A stretch of 64,000 nt of DNA, from contig JAQFVV010000049.1 in assembly GCA_028023455.1 (NCBI GenBank), forward strand, positions 8,028,240-8,092,239, read 5' to 3'. Every line of letters begins with the position of its first letter. Within the stretch, counting starts at the first letter, position 1. The notes under the pieces were generated by a model. It did not search any database. It was not told the origin of the DNA and saw nothing but the letters and a program-made list of their open reading frames with translations. This DNA is from Epiperipatus broadwayi (Eukaryota > Onychophora > Udeonychophora > Euonychophora > Peripatidae). The position numbers and the translations under genes are program-made. Below are positions 11,902 through 24,766 of the stretch, piece after piece.

Positions 11902-12865
11902 CTTTTAAAAGAAAGTTAAATCAAGATTATGATAAAATATTTTATAAATATATATTGAAGTGATACTGATATATGTTTCACATCCATAATTTAAAAAATT
12001 TTGAAGGCAGTTTAAAAATAAATGTTTTTAAACAATTTTAATTATATACATATAATTGATATACACAAATAAATGTATACAGTATAAATGTAGTCCAGTT
12101 ATTTAAATAGTTTATAAATCTATTGTATTCTTTATTAACCTTAAAGCTGTAATAATAATTGTTTTTGATTGTTAGTCTATGCAGTGAGTTTATATCTTTT
12201 CAGAATTATTTAATGTGTTAATAAGCATTTAAACTGTATTATAATGCATAATATATCTGTGCATAAACTTAATTATCACATGAATAAACTTAATTATAGA
12301 AGCAATCATTCATTAAATATATTAACTTGTTTATAAATTGACTAGGCAGTCCAATTTATGTTATCATGTGTGTTTTCTTTTAGTATATACATAAATAAAT
12401 TGTAATGTTTCATTATTTTTTAGCAACTTGTCATTATTTTCAATCAATAATTTAATTAGAATAGGAAAAGAGTCTCCTGTAACTATCTGATCTTAGTGGG
12501 CTGTAAAAGAAGAAATTATTGTTCTGTGATGCCTAAGTGATCTTTATGTGGGTTGTACACTTGGATAGTTACAATATGTATATAAAAGTAAGTAGTTACC
12601 CAAACAATTTTAGAATTATTTTTAAATGCATTAAGTATAATTCATCATTTACTTTAACTATTATCTGCACAATGCAGGAAGAACATTTTCTGAGATTAAT
12701 CCTAAATCTCTGATGTATAGCTTTTTTCCATATCACACCTGCAACTTCTTTATTCATCTACCCATCCCACACGTGGTCTTTTTTCTGGATCTATTGCAAT
12801 TTTTTTACGACTCAGTTTTCATCTAATATCATTTTTCTAAAGGAATATCTAGTCAAGCTCACACT

Positions 12866-13012
12866 TTTAGTAAAGTACGTAACCATATATATTGCTTATA
12901 ACACTTCTTTCTTATACACTTTAATGCAACAAATTTTCTTAAAACCTTCTTTATTTTCCTTACAGTTTCGACTGTCCAGCAGTCTTCATCAGAGCTCTAT
13001 CTTCTTCTCTGA
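12866..13012 (-). repeat. Family P element (Penelope-type hammerhead repeat) in LINE
   Basis: About 145 bp not found in the other LINE copies, and similar to the arms of the 40029-40760 palindrome. Shared blocks are TTTCTTATACACTT, CTTACAGTTTC and ACTGTCC-GCAGTC-TCATC. LINE sequence resumes on both sides. Edges are approximate. Confidence 0.65.
12961..12996 (-). ncRNA. Hammerhead-ribozyme-like motif, family P (intact core)
   Basis: On the minus strand the order is AGCT, CTGATGA, A, GACTG-CTGGA-CAGTC (a perfect 5-bp stem II with 5-nt loop), GAAAC, TGTA. The invariant core CUGAUGA...GAAA is complete. GUA would be the cleavage triplet, with a very short stem III of the kind described for Penelope-like retroelements. 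Stem I can be drawn for only about 2 bp. Activity is inferred. Confidence 0.7.
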
Positions 13013-14145
13013 TTTAATTAACACCTATTTGTTCTTTCATTCATTTAGATTATTATCCCTCATTGTTAATTCCAATATACATCTTCATATTTTGTTGTGC
13101 TGCCTAATGTACTGCACTTTTTTTAAATATCAAATCTAAAATAGACAAATAAAAACTGAAAAAAAAACCACATTAGTTAAAAGCCCTGCTTTGCAAGCAT
13201 ATGCCCTTTTGATACCCAAGTTTAATTTTATCATTAATTTCATCCATTATGATTTCATCTGTATTAATAATCTGATCAAAACATTTTGTAGTTAATAATT
13301 TCTATTTCATTGCTATTAACCTTTATTATTTTTAAATACCATTAAAATTGACTTCTTTTTTTACTTATTTTCTTCCTTTCATCATTTCCTGAAGTCAGTT
13401 GCATTCTTTATAAAAACAATATATTATCTTCAAAATCTAATGACTTAAATAATCTCCAATTTATTTTTACCCTCTTAGTTTTCCATTGTAATCAACAAAA
13501 TATTTTCCATAAATTTTTTTTCTGAAGATATAAAATTATTTTGTTATATATTTATATTAATGTTAATCTTCTTAATATTATTATCTAGTATAATTTTTGT
13601 TGATCAATATATATATAAGTATTCTTCAAAACATAGTAATTTCCTCTGTTTGTGCATTAATTTATCAAAGCTTTAATTATTGTAGAAATGATTATACAGT
13701 CAAATGCAATTTCATAATCAATAAATTCCAATAAAATTGTGATTCACAATCATTGTTTCTATTTATAACTTCTCTTAATACTTGGATGTGATCTAGTGTA
13801 TTCACTTCTAAATTCAATTAGTTGTTCTATTTATTTTGAGTTAATAACTTTTTGTAGATGAGATTTAATGCTTTTAATAAAGTTCTTACACAGAACTTAT
13901 AAAAGACTGATCTCATTTTGAAAGTCCTCCAAGAGGAGACCCTTTGATTCCACTTGGAAACCGAGCAGGGCAAATTCCTAATGTCCAATCCATACGTTCT
14001 TGTCATTGCAGCTGTTATTACTATGTGATTATTCCTATAGTATACGAACATGGAAAGGCTGCTCACCAACATGCATTAGTCAGCGTGGTGAGTTTATTGG
14101 CTTTTTACCTCCGAGTTTAAGAATATTTTTTCAATATATACACTC

Positions 14146-16693
14146 ATGACAGACAAAAATAAATCATGGCCCTTATTCCCAGGAGGCTGTAGAGTTACCA
14201 ACCAAGGCAGCGGTTGGTGGGCGAAGGCGGAGGGTGCTAAGAATCCCCTGATTGCAGACTCAGGCTGCCATTTGATGACGACTTTTTATTTAGGTACTTA
14301 CAACTGCAAATCACTTTCAAGTGAAGGAAGATTGCAAGAGTTAGAAGAACTATCTTATATTAAATGGGACATTATTGGACTTTGTGAAGTTAGAAGAAAA
14401 GGTGAAGAAACAATTGATTTAAAAAGTGGACATGTACTCTACTATAAAGGCACAAATATTGGAAATACAAGTGGAGTAGAATTCATTATAAATAAAAAAT
14501 GGAAGAATAACATTGTGGAGATGGATGGTGTATCGGACAGGGTGGCAAGATTAGTTTTACAACTTAATAGCAGATACCAAATGCAGATAATTCAGGTTTA
14601 TGCCCCAACAAGTTCTCATAGTGATGAAGTAGTAGAAGATTTTTATATGGATGTACAAAAGGCTTTTGATCAGAGTAAACAACATTTTAAAATTGTTATG
14701 GGAAATTTTAATGCTAGAATTGGTAAACAAATGAAAGACGAAAATGCTGTAGGTAATTTTGGTTATGGTAATAGAAATGAGAGAGGACATAGACTTGTGG
14801 AGTTTGCAGAAAAAGAAAAACTTTATATTATGAATTCTTTTTTTTGAAAAAAAAAGATTAAAAGGAAATAGACATGGAAGCATCCAAATGAAGGTACAGC
14901 AGAATTGGATTATATTTTGACTAACAGAAAATACATATTTCAAGATTGTAATGTTATTAACAAATTTAACACAGGAAGTGATCATCGATTAGTAAGATGT
15001 AAGATACATATTAATGCAAAACTAGAGACACAAAAATTATTAAAAAAAAACAATATTTACAGTTGATATTCCTAATCTTCAGAAACATTCTAATGAATTT
15101 AAATTAGAACTTATAAATGGGTTTCAAGTATTAGTAGATTTTGAACATGATTCAGATTTGAATGATATTAATAGGAAAATAAGTGATACACTTTTAAAAA
15201 CTGCAACAAAGATAGCTGGTAGAAAAAAGCAGCAATTGATCAATAAAATTTCTACTGAGACTAGAGAATTTATGAAGAAAAGAAGGAATATGAAGATATA
15301 CAAAAATGATGCATTAAAAAAGATTGAATATCTTGAATTTTGTAAAATGGTGCGGAAAAGAATTGAAAATGATATAAGAAAGTATAACTGTGAATTAGCA
15401 AGGAAAGCTATAGAAGAGAATAAAAGTCTAAAGAGTGTAAAACAACATTTTGGTATTGGTAGGAAATTTATATCTGCAATAAAAAAAAAAAGATGGCATT
15501 ATTAACTAAAAAAAGAGATGACATCATGAAATGTGTAGAAGACTTCTATCAAGAATTATATAGTAATAAAGAACAAGTACCTCCTATACCTATTATATCT
15601 TCTGAATTGCCCAGAATTTTGAATGAGGAAGTGAGACATGCAATTAAATTTATGAAGAAAGGGAAAGCTCCAGGTAATGATGGAATTATAATTGATATAT
15701 TAAAAGAAGCAGGTGAAGAAATAGAATTTTTTTTAGCAAAGTTATATTCCAAATGACTAAATGATAAAGATGTATCAGATGATTGGAAGAATGCACTATT
15801 AATATTAATATTTTAAAAAGGTGATAAAGAAGATATTAGAAATTACAGATTTATCAGTCTTTTATCAGTTTTATACAAAATTTTTACTAAGATAATTACA
15901 ACTCGTCTACAGAGAACACTGAACTTCCACCAACCAAGAGAACAAGCTGGATTTAAAAGTGGTTTTAGTACAGTAGATCATATCCAGGTATTGAGAGAAG
16001 TTGTAGAAAGGACAAATGAATATGAGTTGCCATTATGCTTAGGATTTGTAGATTATGAAAAGGCATTTGATTCTATAAACATTTCTTCAGTGATTAAAGC
16101 ATTGGATCATCAAGGTATAAATCCAGGATATTGCCATATTTTAAAGAATATTTATAAAAATGCAACAGCAAAAATTAGATTACATAATGATAGTAGGAAA
16201 GTCAACATTAAGAAGGGTGTAAGACAGGATGACTCCATATCTCCAAAACGTTTTACAGCAGTGATGCAAGAAGTATTTTGTGGATTAAAATGGGAAACTA
16301 AAGGAGTGAAAATAAATGGAGATTATTTAAGTCATTTAGATTTTGCAGATGATGTAGTTGTTTTTGCAAATAATGCTTTAGAGTTACAGGAAATGTTGCA
16401 GGAGTTATCAGATGAAAGTAGGAAAGAAGGCTTAAAGATAAATGTTAAAAATACTAAAGTAATGTTTAATAGATTTTCTCAAAATATGAAAATAAAGATT
16501 GATTATGATGAATTAGAAGAAGTTAACAGTTACAAATACCTTGGTCAGATTATTAATACAGATGGAAATATAATGGATGAAATCATAGAATTAAACTTGG
16601 TTGGAGTGCTTTTGGTCGAAATAACTTGATACTAAAAGGAAATATGCCTATGTGTTTTCCCAGTTCTTACTTATGGATCTGAGACTTGGACAC
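14146..16693 (+). pseudogene. APE/RT LINE copy 1, 5' part (broken)
   Basis: Longest 5' extent of the LINE family here. An untranslated-looking GC-richer leader (14180-14280) precedes the apurinic endonuclease domain. That domain shows LGTYNCKSLSSEGRL (start of the EN fold), IIGLCEVRRKGEE (catalytic E), YAPTSS and VMGNFNARIG (the consensus GDFNA has G to N at the catalytic D). An RT region follows in several frames (15158-15505, 15493-15756, 15991-16629), including SHLDFADDVVVFANN (catalytic FADD). Stops and frameshifts make it non-functional. It is split at 16693 by a 2.7-kb insertion. Confidence 0.88.
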
Positions 16694-17914
16694 TGAAACA
16701 TTAAGATTCGTATTCGAATCTTAAGTTTCACCTTTTTCTGTCGTCTCTCACTGACCGGTCTATTCCGCCCAAATTTAAACTTTTTGGTATCGAATTGTGT
16801 GTGTAGCAATATTAAAAATGAATAAATATATGTAGAATTCAGCATAAACACGCACACATTTTGATCTCAAATTAAAGGCAATAAATAGGGATAAAATAAT
16901 ATAATTTAGATTTCTTTTAGTTATATAACTTTGTATAATTTTAATCATTTATTTTGGATTATAAAGTTCGTATTTATTGCTTTGTTTAAATTTCGTTTAA
17001 TAATAATTCTAAAAAAATCTGATGTAATATTTAATTAAAAGATAAAATAATCTTATGTTTCCTTTTTGTCTTTGAAATTTAAAAGCATCGGTCAGTGATA
17101 GATAATAGATTAATTAAAGAAAAATTCCCCAAAATGTAATTAGTAAATGTAAAATGTAAACAATAGAACGGCAGCTTTCTTTAATTAAAAACCAACAAAA
17201 TGCATTGATTATCCTCAGGGCAGATTAAGTAGAACCTAAAAATACCTTAACAAAAATGTGAGAGATCAAGATAAGAAAAGAGGCCATCTTAGACTTGCTG
17301 GAGACATTCACTTAAACTTTAGCTTTGCTCTCGATCACTGAGAGTCTCCAAAATATAAAAATAATTTGTTCCTGCCAAGGTATGACTGAGTAAAGCACCT
17401 AGATTATTCTCCATCGGGAGATGGCCTATCGGATGTCAAACTTTCCATTGCCCGTCATAAATTCACCATGAAGATCTGCTGCCTGAAATAAATGAGAAAG
17501 CTGCTGCTGCTGTGAAAGTAAATGAAATATCTAAATACAAGAAAGAATTGCCACTCGTGAACTTTTTGCTGCTAAACTAATGGAATCAGAAAACTTCTTA
17601 TAAAACAGGTACCTGTCTGTGTTCAAACTCTAGAGTACTCTAATAATATGCTATAGCTCTTCTTCATACTACTTATCTAAATTATAAAATGTAAAAACTA
17701 CCATATGTATAACTAAAACTGAATAATTAACTTAATGTGTAAATTTCTCTACTAATCTAGCTTACCTCATTCTATCTTGGGTGCGTATTTCTAAAATCTA
17801 CATTTTATCTATATTTATTATTTAATTATTGCATGCTCACAATTGTCTCTATTTTCCAAGTTTAAATCTATGATCGTTTGAAACAGTGAATGCGTGTCAC
17901 ATTTTCATTAATAT

Positions 17915-18466
17915 GTACTTCGTCGGGCCGAGGCAGAGACCAGCCTGACATTCTTATAAACCATAACTAACTTAACTTTCGTATAAATCGACACACATTC
18001 AGTGCATCACTTATTGTAATGCAGGGTCTACTACTTCGCCAATGGCTGATGTATTAGTTATAATAATTCCCAATTTATATAGGTTTTGTATTTATTAAAT
18101 CATCATGAATAATTCCAGAAAATTACATTTCTTTGAGAGTCACCAACGTTCTTTAGTAACTGTTGATAATGTAGGGCCGAATTAGAAATCTATTTAAATC
18201 TTATCATAATCGTTTATACTTATACATGTGTTACGCTTTAAAGACGTGATGATCTATTCCGCCGTAAATATTCCGGATTCTTCAGGGTTGAAATTAACCC
18301 CAGTCGTCCTACACAAGCGGACATAATAAATGCTCCCGTAGGATTTGACAATGTCATGCAGCCAGCCGGCAAATTGCGACACGTACCGCTTGTCCCTGGT
18401 TATGCTTATGTGACACCTTACTTCGTCGGGCCGAGGCAGAGACCAGCCCGACATTCTTATAAACCC
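17915..18466. repeat. Direct repeat pair inside the insert
   Basis: CTTCGTCGGGCCGAGGCAGA plus about 25 further bases occurs at about 17918-17963 and 18420-18466 with one or two differences. This is GC-rich compared with the window. Function is unknown; it could be a duplicated regulatory block of an LTR. Confidence 0.7.
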
Positions 18467-18791
18467 ATTCGCGGCATTGCAGTTTCAATATACTGCCATT
18501 CCATATCGCCTTTCTAAAGTGTACCACGTGTTCCTTTACTTAATTTTATTATTCTATATATCACTCCGCCTCTGCATTATCTTCATAATTCACTCTCAAA
18601 TAAATGTTTGCCCTTAGTCATAAAATAAATATTTTAATTAAATAAATATATGTCCGCCGCTACTCTTAAATCTTACTATAGACTCTTGCATTGCAAAGGT
18701 ATAAATTCCCCAAGGCATGCATTAGAAATACTTATTCGAGAATTTTAGGTAGCTAGATTAAGCCTTCAAATAAGTCTTCAAATAAGTGAAT

Positions 18792-19000
18792 TCCCTTTGT
18801 AAACATTATAGTATCGGAAATACCGCTACCGAGTCCTCAAGATAAAATAATGTCTAAACAAATAAATGTATTCCTTTTGTAAACATTACAGTATCGGAAA
18901 TACCGCTACTGAAGGCCTCAATGTAAAGTAATGTCTAAATAAATAAATGTATTCTTTAAAATATAATCATGTCGCAAATCCCGCTACTGAAGCTTTGAAT
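18792..19000. repeat. 80-bp tandem repeat (about 2.6 units)
   Basis: GTATCGGAAATACCGCTA at 18811 and 18891 and a diverged copy (GTCGCAAATCCCGCTA) at 18971 give an exact 80-bp period. Each is followed by ATAATGTCTAAA-AAATAAATG-like sequence. Confidence 0.8.
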
Positions 19001-19400
19001 CCATAAAATATTATTAGTAAATGATTGTTTTATTAAAATGTATTAATAAATAATTTTAAACTATACGTCTGCAGTTACATTTCATTTATTCGATACCCAT
19101 TCTATATAATATTTCCTCGATTATGTAAATATGAATGTTTAATTAATATTAGTTTGATTATTGGCTAACTCGAGAATAAAATCATGAATCTCTTGCATAT
19201 CCCTGACCACCGTGCCCAAGGAAATATTTACTAATGTCGCATCAGATGCGTTGTTTCGTGGATTGTATTGTGGAACCGATAAACTATGTTCAAACTCAGT
19301 ACCACGGGTGGCTTCGCTACTCGATGGTGCTGCTGTTCTGTATGGTGGTCGAATTCTGCACTATGTTTACGAGTCACATGTTTTCTGACTGTTACAACAC

Positions 19401-19806
19401 TTAATAGAAGAGCAATACAGAGACTTCAAACCACTCAAAGAAGTATGGAGAGATGCATGTTGGGAGTAACAAGAAGAGATCGAAAACACAATGTATGGGT
19501 AAGAGAACAAACAGGTGTTACTGATCTCCTTCAAAAAATTAAAAGACTGAAGTGGAGTTGGGCTGGACATATTGCTAGAAGAGATGATAATAGATGGACA
19601 ATTGAAATTTTAAACTGGATTCCAAGAGATTGTAAAAGACCCAGAAAGTGACCACATGTGAGATGGATGGATGAAATAAGAAAGTGTGCAGGGGTGATGT
19701 GGAGAAGAGAAGCTAAAGATCGGATAAGATGGATTGAACTTGGAGAGACCTTCATCCTGCAGTGGATTGATAATGATGATGAAGATAACATGATTAAATG
19801 ATGCCA
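19401..19806 (+). pseudogene. APE/RT LINE copy 1, 3' part
   Basis: Continues the split LINE: LNRRAIQRLQTTQRSMERCM then RRDRKHNVWVREQTGVTDLL and LKWSWAGHIARRDDNRWT, ending near a GATGATGAAGAT tail. The C-terminal WAGH-R--d-RW pattern is typical of this LINE type. A stop in PRK* truncates it relative to the 47671 copy. Confidence 0.87.
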
Positions 19807-20779
19807 ATATTTAATTTTAAATGTTAAAGATCTCTTAGTGCTATCTCAAATATCTTGTTTTTATTATTTTCCAACTATTATAAGATGAAAATGAAACTAA
19901 TTCTGTCTATATAGACCGTGATATCTGAAAGTTTCAAGTCAAATTTCCTGATATGTTTTTAAAACTTGACTCTAATTAGCCTTAAGTAAAATTCATAAAG
20001 CATAATCTCGAAGTATTCCTCTCAATATTGTATTACATAAAGCTAGTTTGAATCAGGATATAAAATCATCTCCGAATATTTAATGTTGAAAATTGAAAAT
20101 GTTTATTGTTCATGTTTGTTATACTAATAAAAATTTTGGAAGCATATGGAAATGGTTCCATTTTTATCTGGTTAAGGCAGTTGAATAACAATAAAAGGTG
20201 AGATGTTTTAATTAGATTAAATATAAACAACACTAGATTTCATAGATTCTAAAAATTACATATATATATATATATACTATAATTCTCATGAAAAGGGAAC
20301 TATAACCCTAAAACCAACCCATCATGAAGATTAAATGTTTATCTAATAATGATTTTTTTGAAGTTAGTTTAGACATTTTACTTTCTGACTATTTTTATAT
20401 TATACTATTTAAATGGTCATACATTAATCAATTATTCAGGGTATTTTAGTGCACAATGCAATTTAAATGTCTTGATATAAAATGAATTTTATATAAAAGT
20501 TCTTTGGCCAGCATCTTGATTGGAAATAAGTTTTTCAAGATCAGAGGTTTAAATGGTTAGCTTAGCTATTGGACTTGGTAGCTATGGTTTCTGTTATTTT
20601 TTTTGAAAAGAGATTATTAAAGAAAATTTTCTGAAATTATTTACCAATGTTAATATTATTAATAGTAACAAACAGTATGATTATAATTTATAATGCACTT
20701 TTTTGTGTTTTGACATATTGTTTGTATTCTCATAAAAAGAATTTAAAAAGTGAACAAAGTAGGGAAAAGGTTAATTTAC
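19807..20779. other. AT-rich intron, (TA)n microsatellite
   Basis: Low-complexity intron between the LINE and the 20780 exon. A pure TA run lies near 20258-20275. Nothing else was recognised. Confidence 0.5.
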
Positions 20780-20878
20780 CTTGGGATGGTCAGTTTTAAT
20801 GTGGAGCTCAATATAACTTTTGCTTTCAGATCTAAATTTATAAATTGTTTCAATAGTTTCTTGCTTGCCATATTTGAC
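20780..20878 (-). CDS. TEP/CD109 exon: MG4 end / start of bait-region domain
   Basis: A 99-bp exon (33 codons, phase 0) between the acceptor TTTATAG and donor GTAAAT. It reads VKYGKQETIETIYKF, then SESKSYIELHIKTDHPK. The SYI-L--KT motif opens the A2M bait-region domain in CD109-like proteins. The exon is too small and too well matched on both sides to be chance. Confidence 0.85.
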
Positions 20879-22073
20879 CTATAAATAAAGATATACATAA
20901 AAAATAAAGTTATAATTAAAATAACAGATGTTATTAAAACAGAAAATACACATATTAAATATATGATATCAAAATTTTTTTGTGTAAATGCTGTGAATTG
21001 TTAAACACCAATAAATACTATAAAGGTACAAAAAAGATAAAAGATATCTTTAAATAACATATTGCAGAATAAAGGTTCCCAATCTCCCTCTATAGAGAAG
21101 AAGTGAAGGAGAAACAGTATTTATCATCCAGAAATACTGCATGGTGAAAATTTAGTTTTTTTTTTTTGCTTTAAACTTGCAACTAAGAATAATTAAATAC
21201 TTATTTACTGATGTCTAACTAAATTGACTGTGGATTGGCCTACCTCCTCCTCCATTCTAAACCTGATTATTATATGAAAAAAATTCCCAAGTTTCACCTA
21301 ATTTAGATTCATATAATAACGTGAATTATGCTATCAGTTGTAAAGTTATTAGATCAAGGTATACTTAAATGAATGTAACTATAAATCTTGATAATTTTTA
21401 AAAAAGTATTTTGCCATAGTTATGTGTATTAAATTCTCTTTAAAAACTATTTCTATATTGACAGTTATGAATTCTTGATCAAGATGAAAGGTAGTTTACC
21501 ATGCTTACCATCTTTTTAACAGAATTATATTGATTCATAAGAAACCATCATATGGTTATTTAAATTACAAAAAAAAAAAATATAGAAAAATAAGAATAAA
21601 GTATGCAAAACAATTTGTGAAACATTTAAATATATCCATATATATCATATATTGATCATTTAATCTACTTCTTTACATAATGAGATTCTATATTTTTGTT
21701 TCTAAAGTAAACTATTTTTTTTAAATGCGTCAATACATTATCTAATTGAAACTCTTTACTGCACTTTATACTTAACTCTATCTTCCCAATGAAAGCAATA
21801 AAAATTGCACTATGTGATAATCTTTTCAGAGGATCTGCTATCCCATGAAAACTATTCATAAGCCTCCTATAGAACACTTTTGTAATAAATTAGTCTTACA
21901 GTTCAACATTTATGCAGTTGATTCAACAAAGATGTGCTATTATTACTGTAGATTCTATAATATAACATCTAGCAATCTGAAAACATAATGATTGCTCTTG
22001 TCTTCATCTCACTTCCAAACAATAAGGCTAGAAAGAAAACAGATGTACATACAACTAATTTAGTAGCAACATC

Positions 22074-22265
22074 ACATGATCACCATTTCTTGATCTAGGT
22101 GCAGTGCTCAGATCCAAGACTCCTCACTGACAGAAGCCACAAGCTAGAAACTAGTCTGGGGATATTGAATGAGTAGGCACTAGATAGGGATTTTATGCAC
22201 AAACTTTCCACTGATTACTCTGATTTGCACTGAGTGGCAGTACTATATAAAGAGTTTTCCCTGTT
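22074..22265 (+). repeat. Family A hammerhead repeat, medium copy
   Basis: Begins ACATGATCACCATTTCTT and ends with the family A terminus (AGAGTTTTCCCTGTT). It is flanked by a perfect 14-bp duplication TTAGTAGCAACATC (22060-22073, 22266-22279). It contains one ribozyme half at 22121-22163 and the right arm; most of the left arm is deleted. Confidence 0.87.
22121..22163 (+). ncRNA. Hammerhead-like motif, family A (mutated core)
   Basis: Order: TCCTCA, CTGACAG (consensus CTGANGA), AAGCCACAAGCTA, GAAAC, TAGTC, TGGGGA. Stem I (TCCTCA with TGGGGA) is preserved, and GTC is the putative cleavage triplet. The CTGACAG change should inactivate this copy. Confidence 0.6.
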
Positions 22266-23097
22266 TTAGTAGCAACATCTTGGAGTCTGTGCTATATTTT
22301 AATATCCTACTCTATTTTCTATTTAAAAAGCTACCAAAATATCACAATTGATTCATATTCTTAAGATGATAACTATCAAACTAAAAGTTGAAGATTTTCC
22401 CCCTTCCATTATAATTTCATCGTCAGCGCTACATCAAACAATTTTAACAAGCTTAGAATGATAAATTTTTTTACATCTTTCACATTATCCAATCTTAAAA
22501 GAGATGGGTTTATTTTTATCAAAAATATACTTTTATTAATAAAAAAACAAATGGTGGTGCAATGATTTTATCAGAAAGTTTTGGCCCCAATATTATACCT
22601 AAAATATAAAATATATTTTTACTGAGACCTTTATTTAATCTTGAAACTTTTACAAACTATAAATTCCAACCCTATAATCAAACTGATATTGGTTGATAAA
22701 TGGATATCTAGCTATTATGTGCCAAAAGATTAATTAAGTAAAGTTGGAAAAACACTTAAACTGTTGTCACTATGCAATTCTTTTCCACTGTTGAGGGATT
22801 TCTGAAAAGATCTTTGAACTGCAATGGGTTAGTTATTTTACTTTTTAACCTATATAAATATATACCTTAAAAGGTCAATCTTAATTAAAAAATTGTCTGT
22901 AATATTGTCCTATAATGTAATATAACATTATACTAATTCAAAATAAAAATTATCAAAGTATATTTGACTTTTTTTAATAATATATTTATAGTATCCAACC
23001 ATTTTTTTTTTCCAATTAGATAACTTTTCAAATTATCTTTCTCTGATATTCATCAATTCATTAATCTACAACATCTCCCTTCCTATGATTATTTTTC

Positions 23098-23945
23098 CGG
23101 TAAACCTGCAGTTACCAGGTCGCGACAAAATTTTGTAGTTCAAATTTTTTTCACCAGAGTGTTTCTTGTCGAATTATTTAAAAATTTGTTGTGAAATATC
23201 AATCAAATACACGGCTGCATAAAATTATAATATAAAAAAATAATTAATAACAAATAATTATATTATAAAAATAATTTATTAAAATAATAATATATCCTAT
23301 CAACTTTCATAATTACTGTCCATTGTAGTTTTCGCTAAGCGATAAAATTCGCAAAGACAGCATCAGTCGTGTAGAGAGTCCTAAAAGCAAATTCCTGTAG
23401 GTAGGATTCGAATAAAGTACTGCTGGTACCACACTGATGTTTGAGCTTGCATTTAGCTCTCATCCACATTTACAAAGTTCTCCTGGTGTATGACGACAAA
23501 GTGCATATATACACCATTACGGATTGTGCTTAAAGTGTGCACCCATCCGTCCGCACTGCACACTACAATGCTGACATAGGGTACTATTCTTAAGTAGGCA
23601 CCTTCTTACTAAACATTTCATTGCTAACTCCGGAGTTCGAAGTTCATCCATCAACAGCCACGATGTCCAATTTTCTACGCGAATATCTGCAGCATGTAAC
23701 ACTTCATTTTCTGACACTACTACTACATTACCATTTATAGGATTCATTGCCCCAAGACAATGTAACAATTTCACACTACCAGAAATACTTTATTCCAATC
23801 CTACATATAGGAATTTGCTTTGCGAATTTTATCTTTTCTATAAACGAAAACTACAATGCACAGTAATTCGACAAAAAACACTCTGGTGAGAAAAATTTGA
23901 AACAAAACTCGAATTTTATTGTGACCTGGAAACTGCAGGTTTACC
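23098..23945. mobile_element. Foldback DNA transposon with 9-bp TSD (Merlin/Mutator-like)
   Basis: Long imperfect inverted ends start GGTAAACCTGCAGTT and finish AACTGCAGGTTTACC, and continue inward (ACACTCTGGTGA..., AGTTTTCGCT...GCGAA). A perfect 9-bp duplication TTATTTTTC flanks it (23089-23097, 23946-23954). A minus-strand reading (23517-23774) contains WTSWLLMDELRTPELAMKC and CLLKNSTLCQHC. These resemble the N-terminus and first CxxC of ISXO2/IS1016-type transposases, which drive Merlin elements (8-9 bp TSDs). No complete transposase is present. Confidence 0.75.
23517..23774 (-). pseudogene. Possible transposase N-terminal fragment
   Basis: An 85-codon frame inside the foldback element. 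ELAMKCLVRRCLLKNSTLCQHC has the spacing of the zinc-ribbon entry of IS1016/ISXO2-like transposases (a helix ending in a G/C-LL-x4-C-x2-C pattern). The second CxxC and the DDE core are absent. The family assignment rests on a short motif and is tentative. Confidence 0.35.
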
Positions 23946-24766
23946 TTATTTTTCTAATTATACTAAATAAATAAATTTACTTGCACAGTTATCTTTTCAA
24001 TATATCCCCTTGGAAAAACAAATTGCATAGTATAATCATTTTCTTTTAATATGTAGATCATAAAATTATACATTCAAAACTTAAACGATTATTAATAATA
24101 CACAAACACACACACATATATATTAGTATTTAATATTACATGGATATATATTCACTGTTAATAATCATTTAAGTTTTGAAAATATAATTATGTTGTGTTA
24201 TTATTATTAGTTTGTTTGTGGAATCATGTAGGCACAATAATATGCAATAAGAAGGGGGGGGGGAGGAATGGGAAGAAGTTATACTGTAAAAAAATAAATG
24301 TGAAAAGTAAATGTATTTGTTGTATATAATTAGCAGAATGATCATAAAAGAGGGTGCAGAAGGTATTAATTGGTGCAATCAAAGGAAAGGCATCTTGAGC
24401 AGTTTCTAAATAGGAAAAAATAGATAATATGAGTATGCTTCAAATATATATATATATATATTATGATTAATGTTGATCAAAGATGCCCAAAACATTCTCG
24501 TATAAAAAGTGATTAAGAGCATTCAATATTTCTAACAATAAGAAAATCTAAAAAAAAAAAAATCCATATTCCTAAAAACCATTAACCAATCATCAAAAGT
24601 TTGTTGGCATTATACTCTCTATAAAGTATAATTGCAATCATTATAATTATGGAGATAGTAAATTCACACAGACACATCTCTAAAACAGTTACACTATTTT
24701 TTTTTAAGATCATAAAATATTTTCTGGTTTTGGAATGATGCATTCTAAATATTTTACACAATATAG

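Larger units (their letters stand above)
12727..13840 (-). mobile_element. Degenerate APE/RT LINE copy (minus)
   Basis: Read in reverse, 12727-12865 matches the LINE 3' coding end (CACACGTGGTC...) and 13018-13840 matches the RT region. Blocks such as AATTTCATCCATTATG and CTGTATTAATAATCTGA are shared with the 36718-38840 and 47671-50450 copies. It is heavily mutated and interrupted by a family P hammerhead element at about 12866-13012. Confidence 0.75.
16694..19396. mobile_element. Non-coding TG...CA element inserted in LINE copy 1 (4-bp TSD)
   Basis: The LINE phrase GACTTGGACAC breaks at 16693 and resumes at 19397 (ACACTTAATAGAAGAGC). ACAC is duplicated on both sides. The insert begins TGAAACATTAAG and ends GACTGTTACA. 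Its first 37 bp form a palindrome around TTCGAA. No protein-coding frame is recognisable. It shares GTAATTAGTAAATGTAAAAT with the 24767-26648 element and is richer in CpG/GC than its surroundings. A long solo LTR or a non-autonomous LTR element fits the TG...CA ends and 4-bp duplication. Confidence 0.75.
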
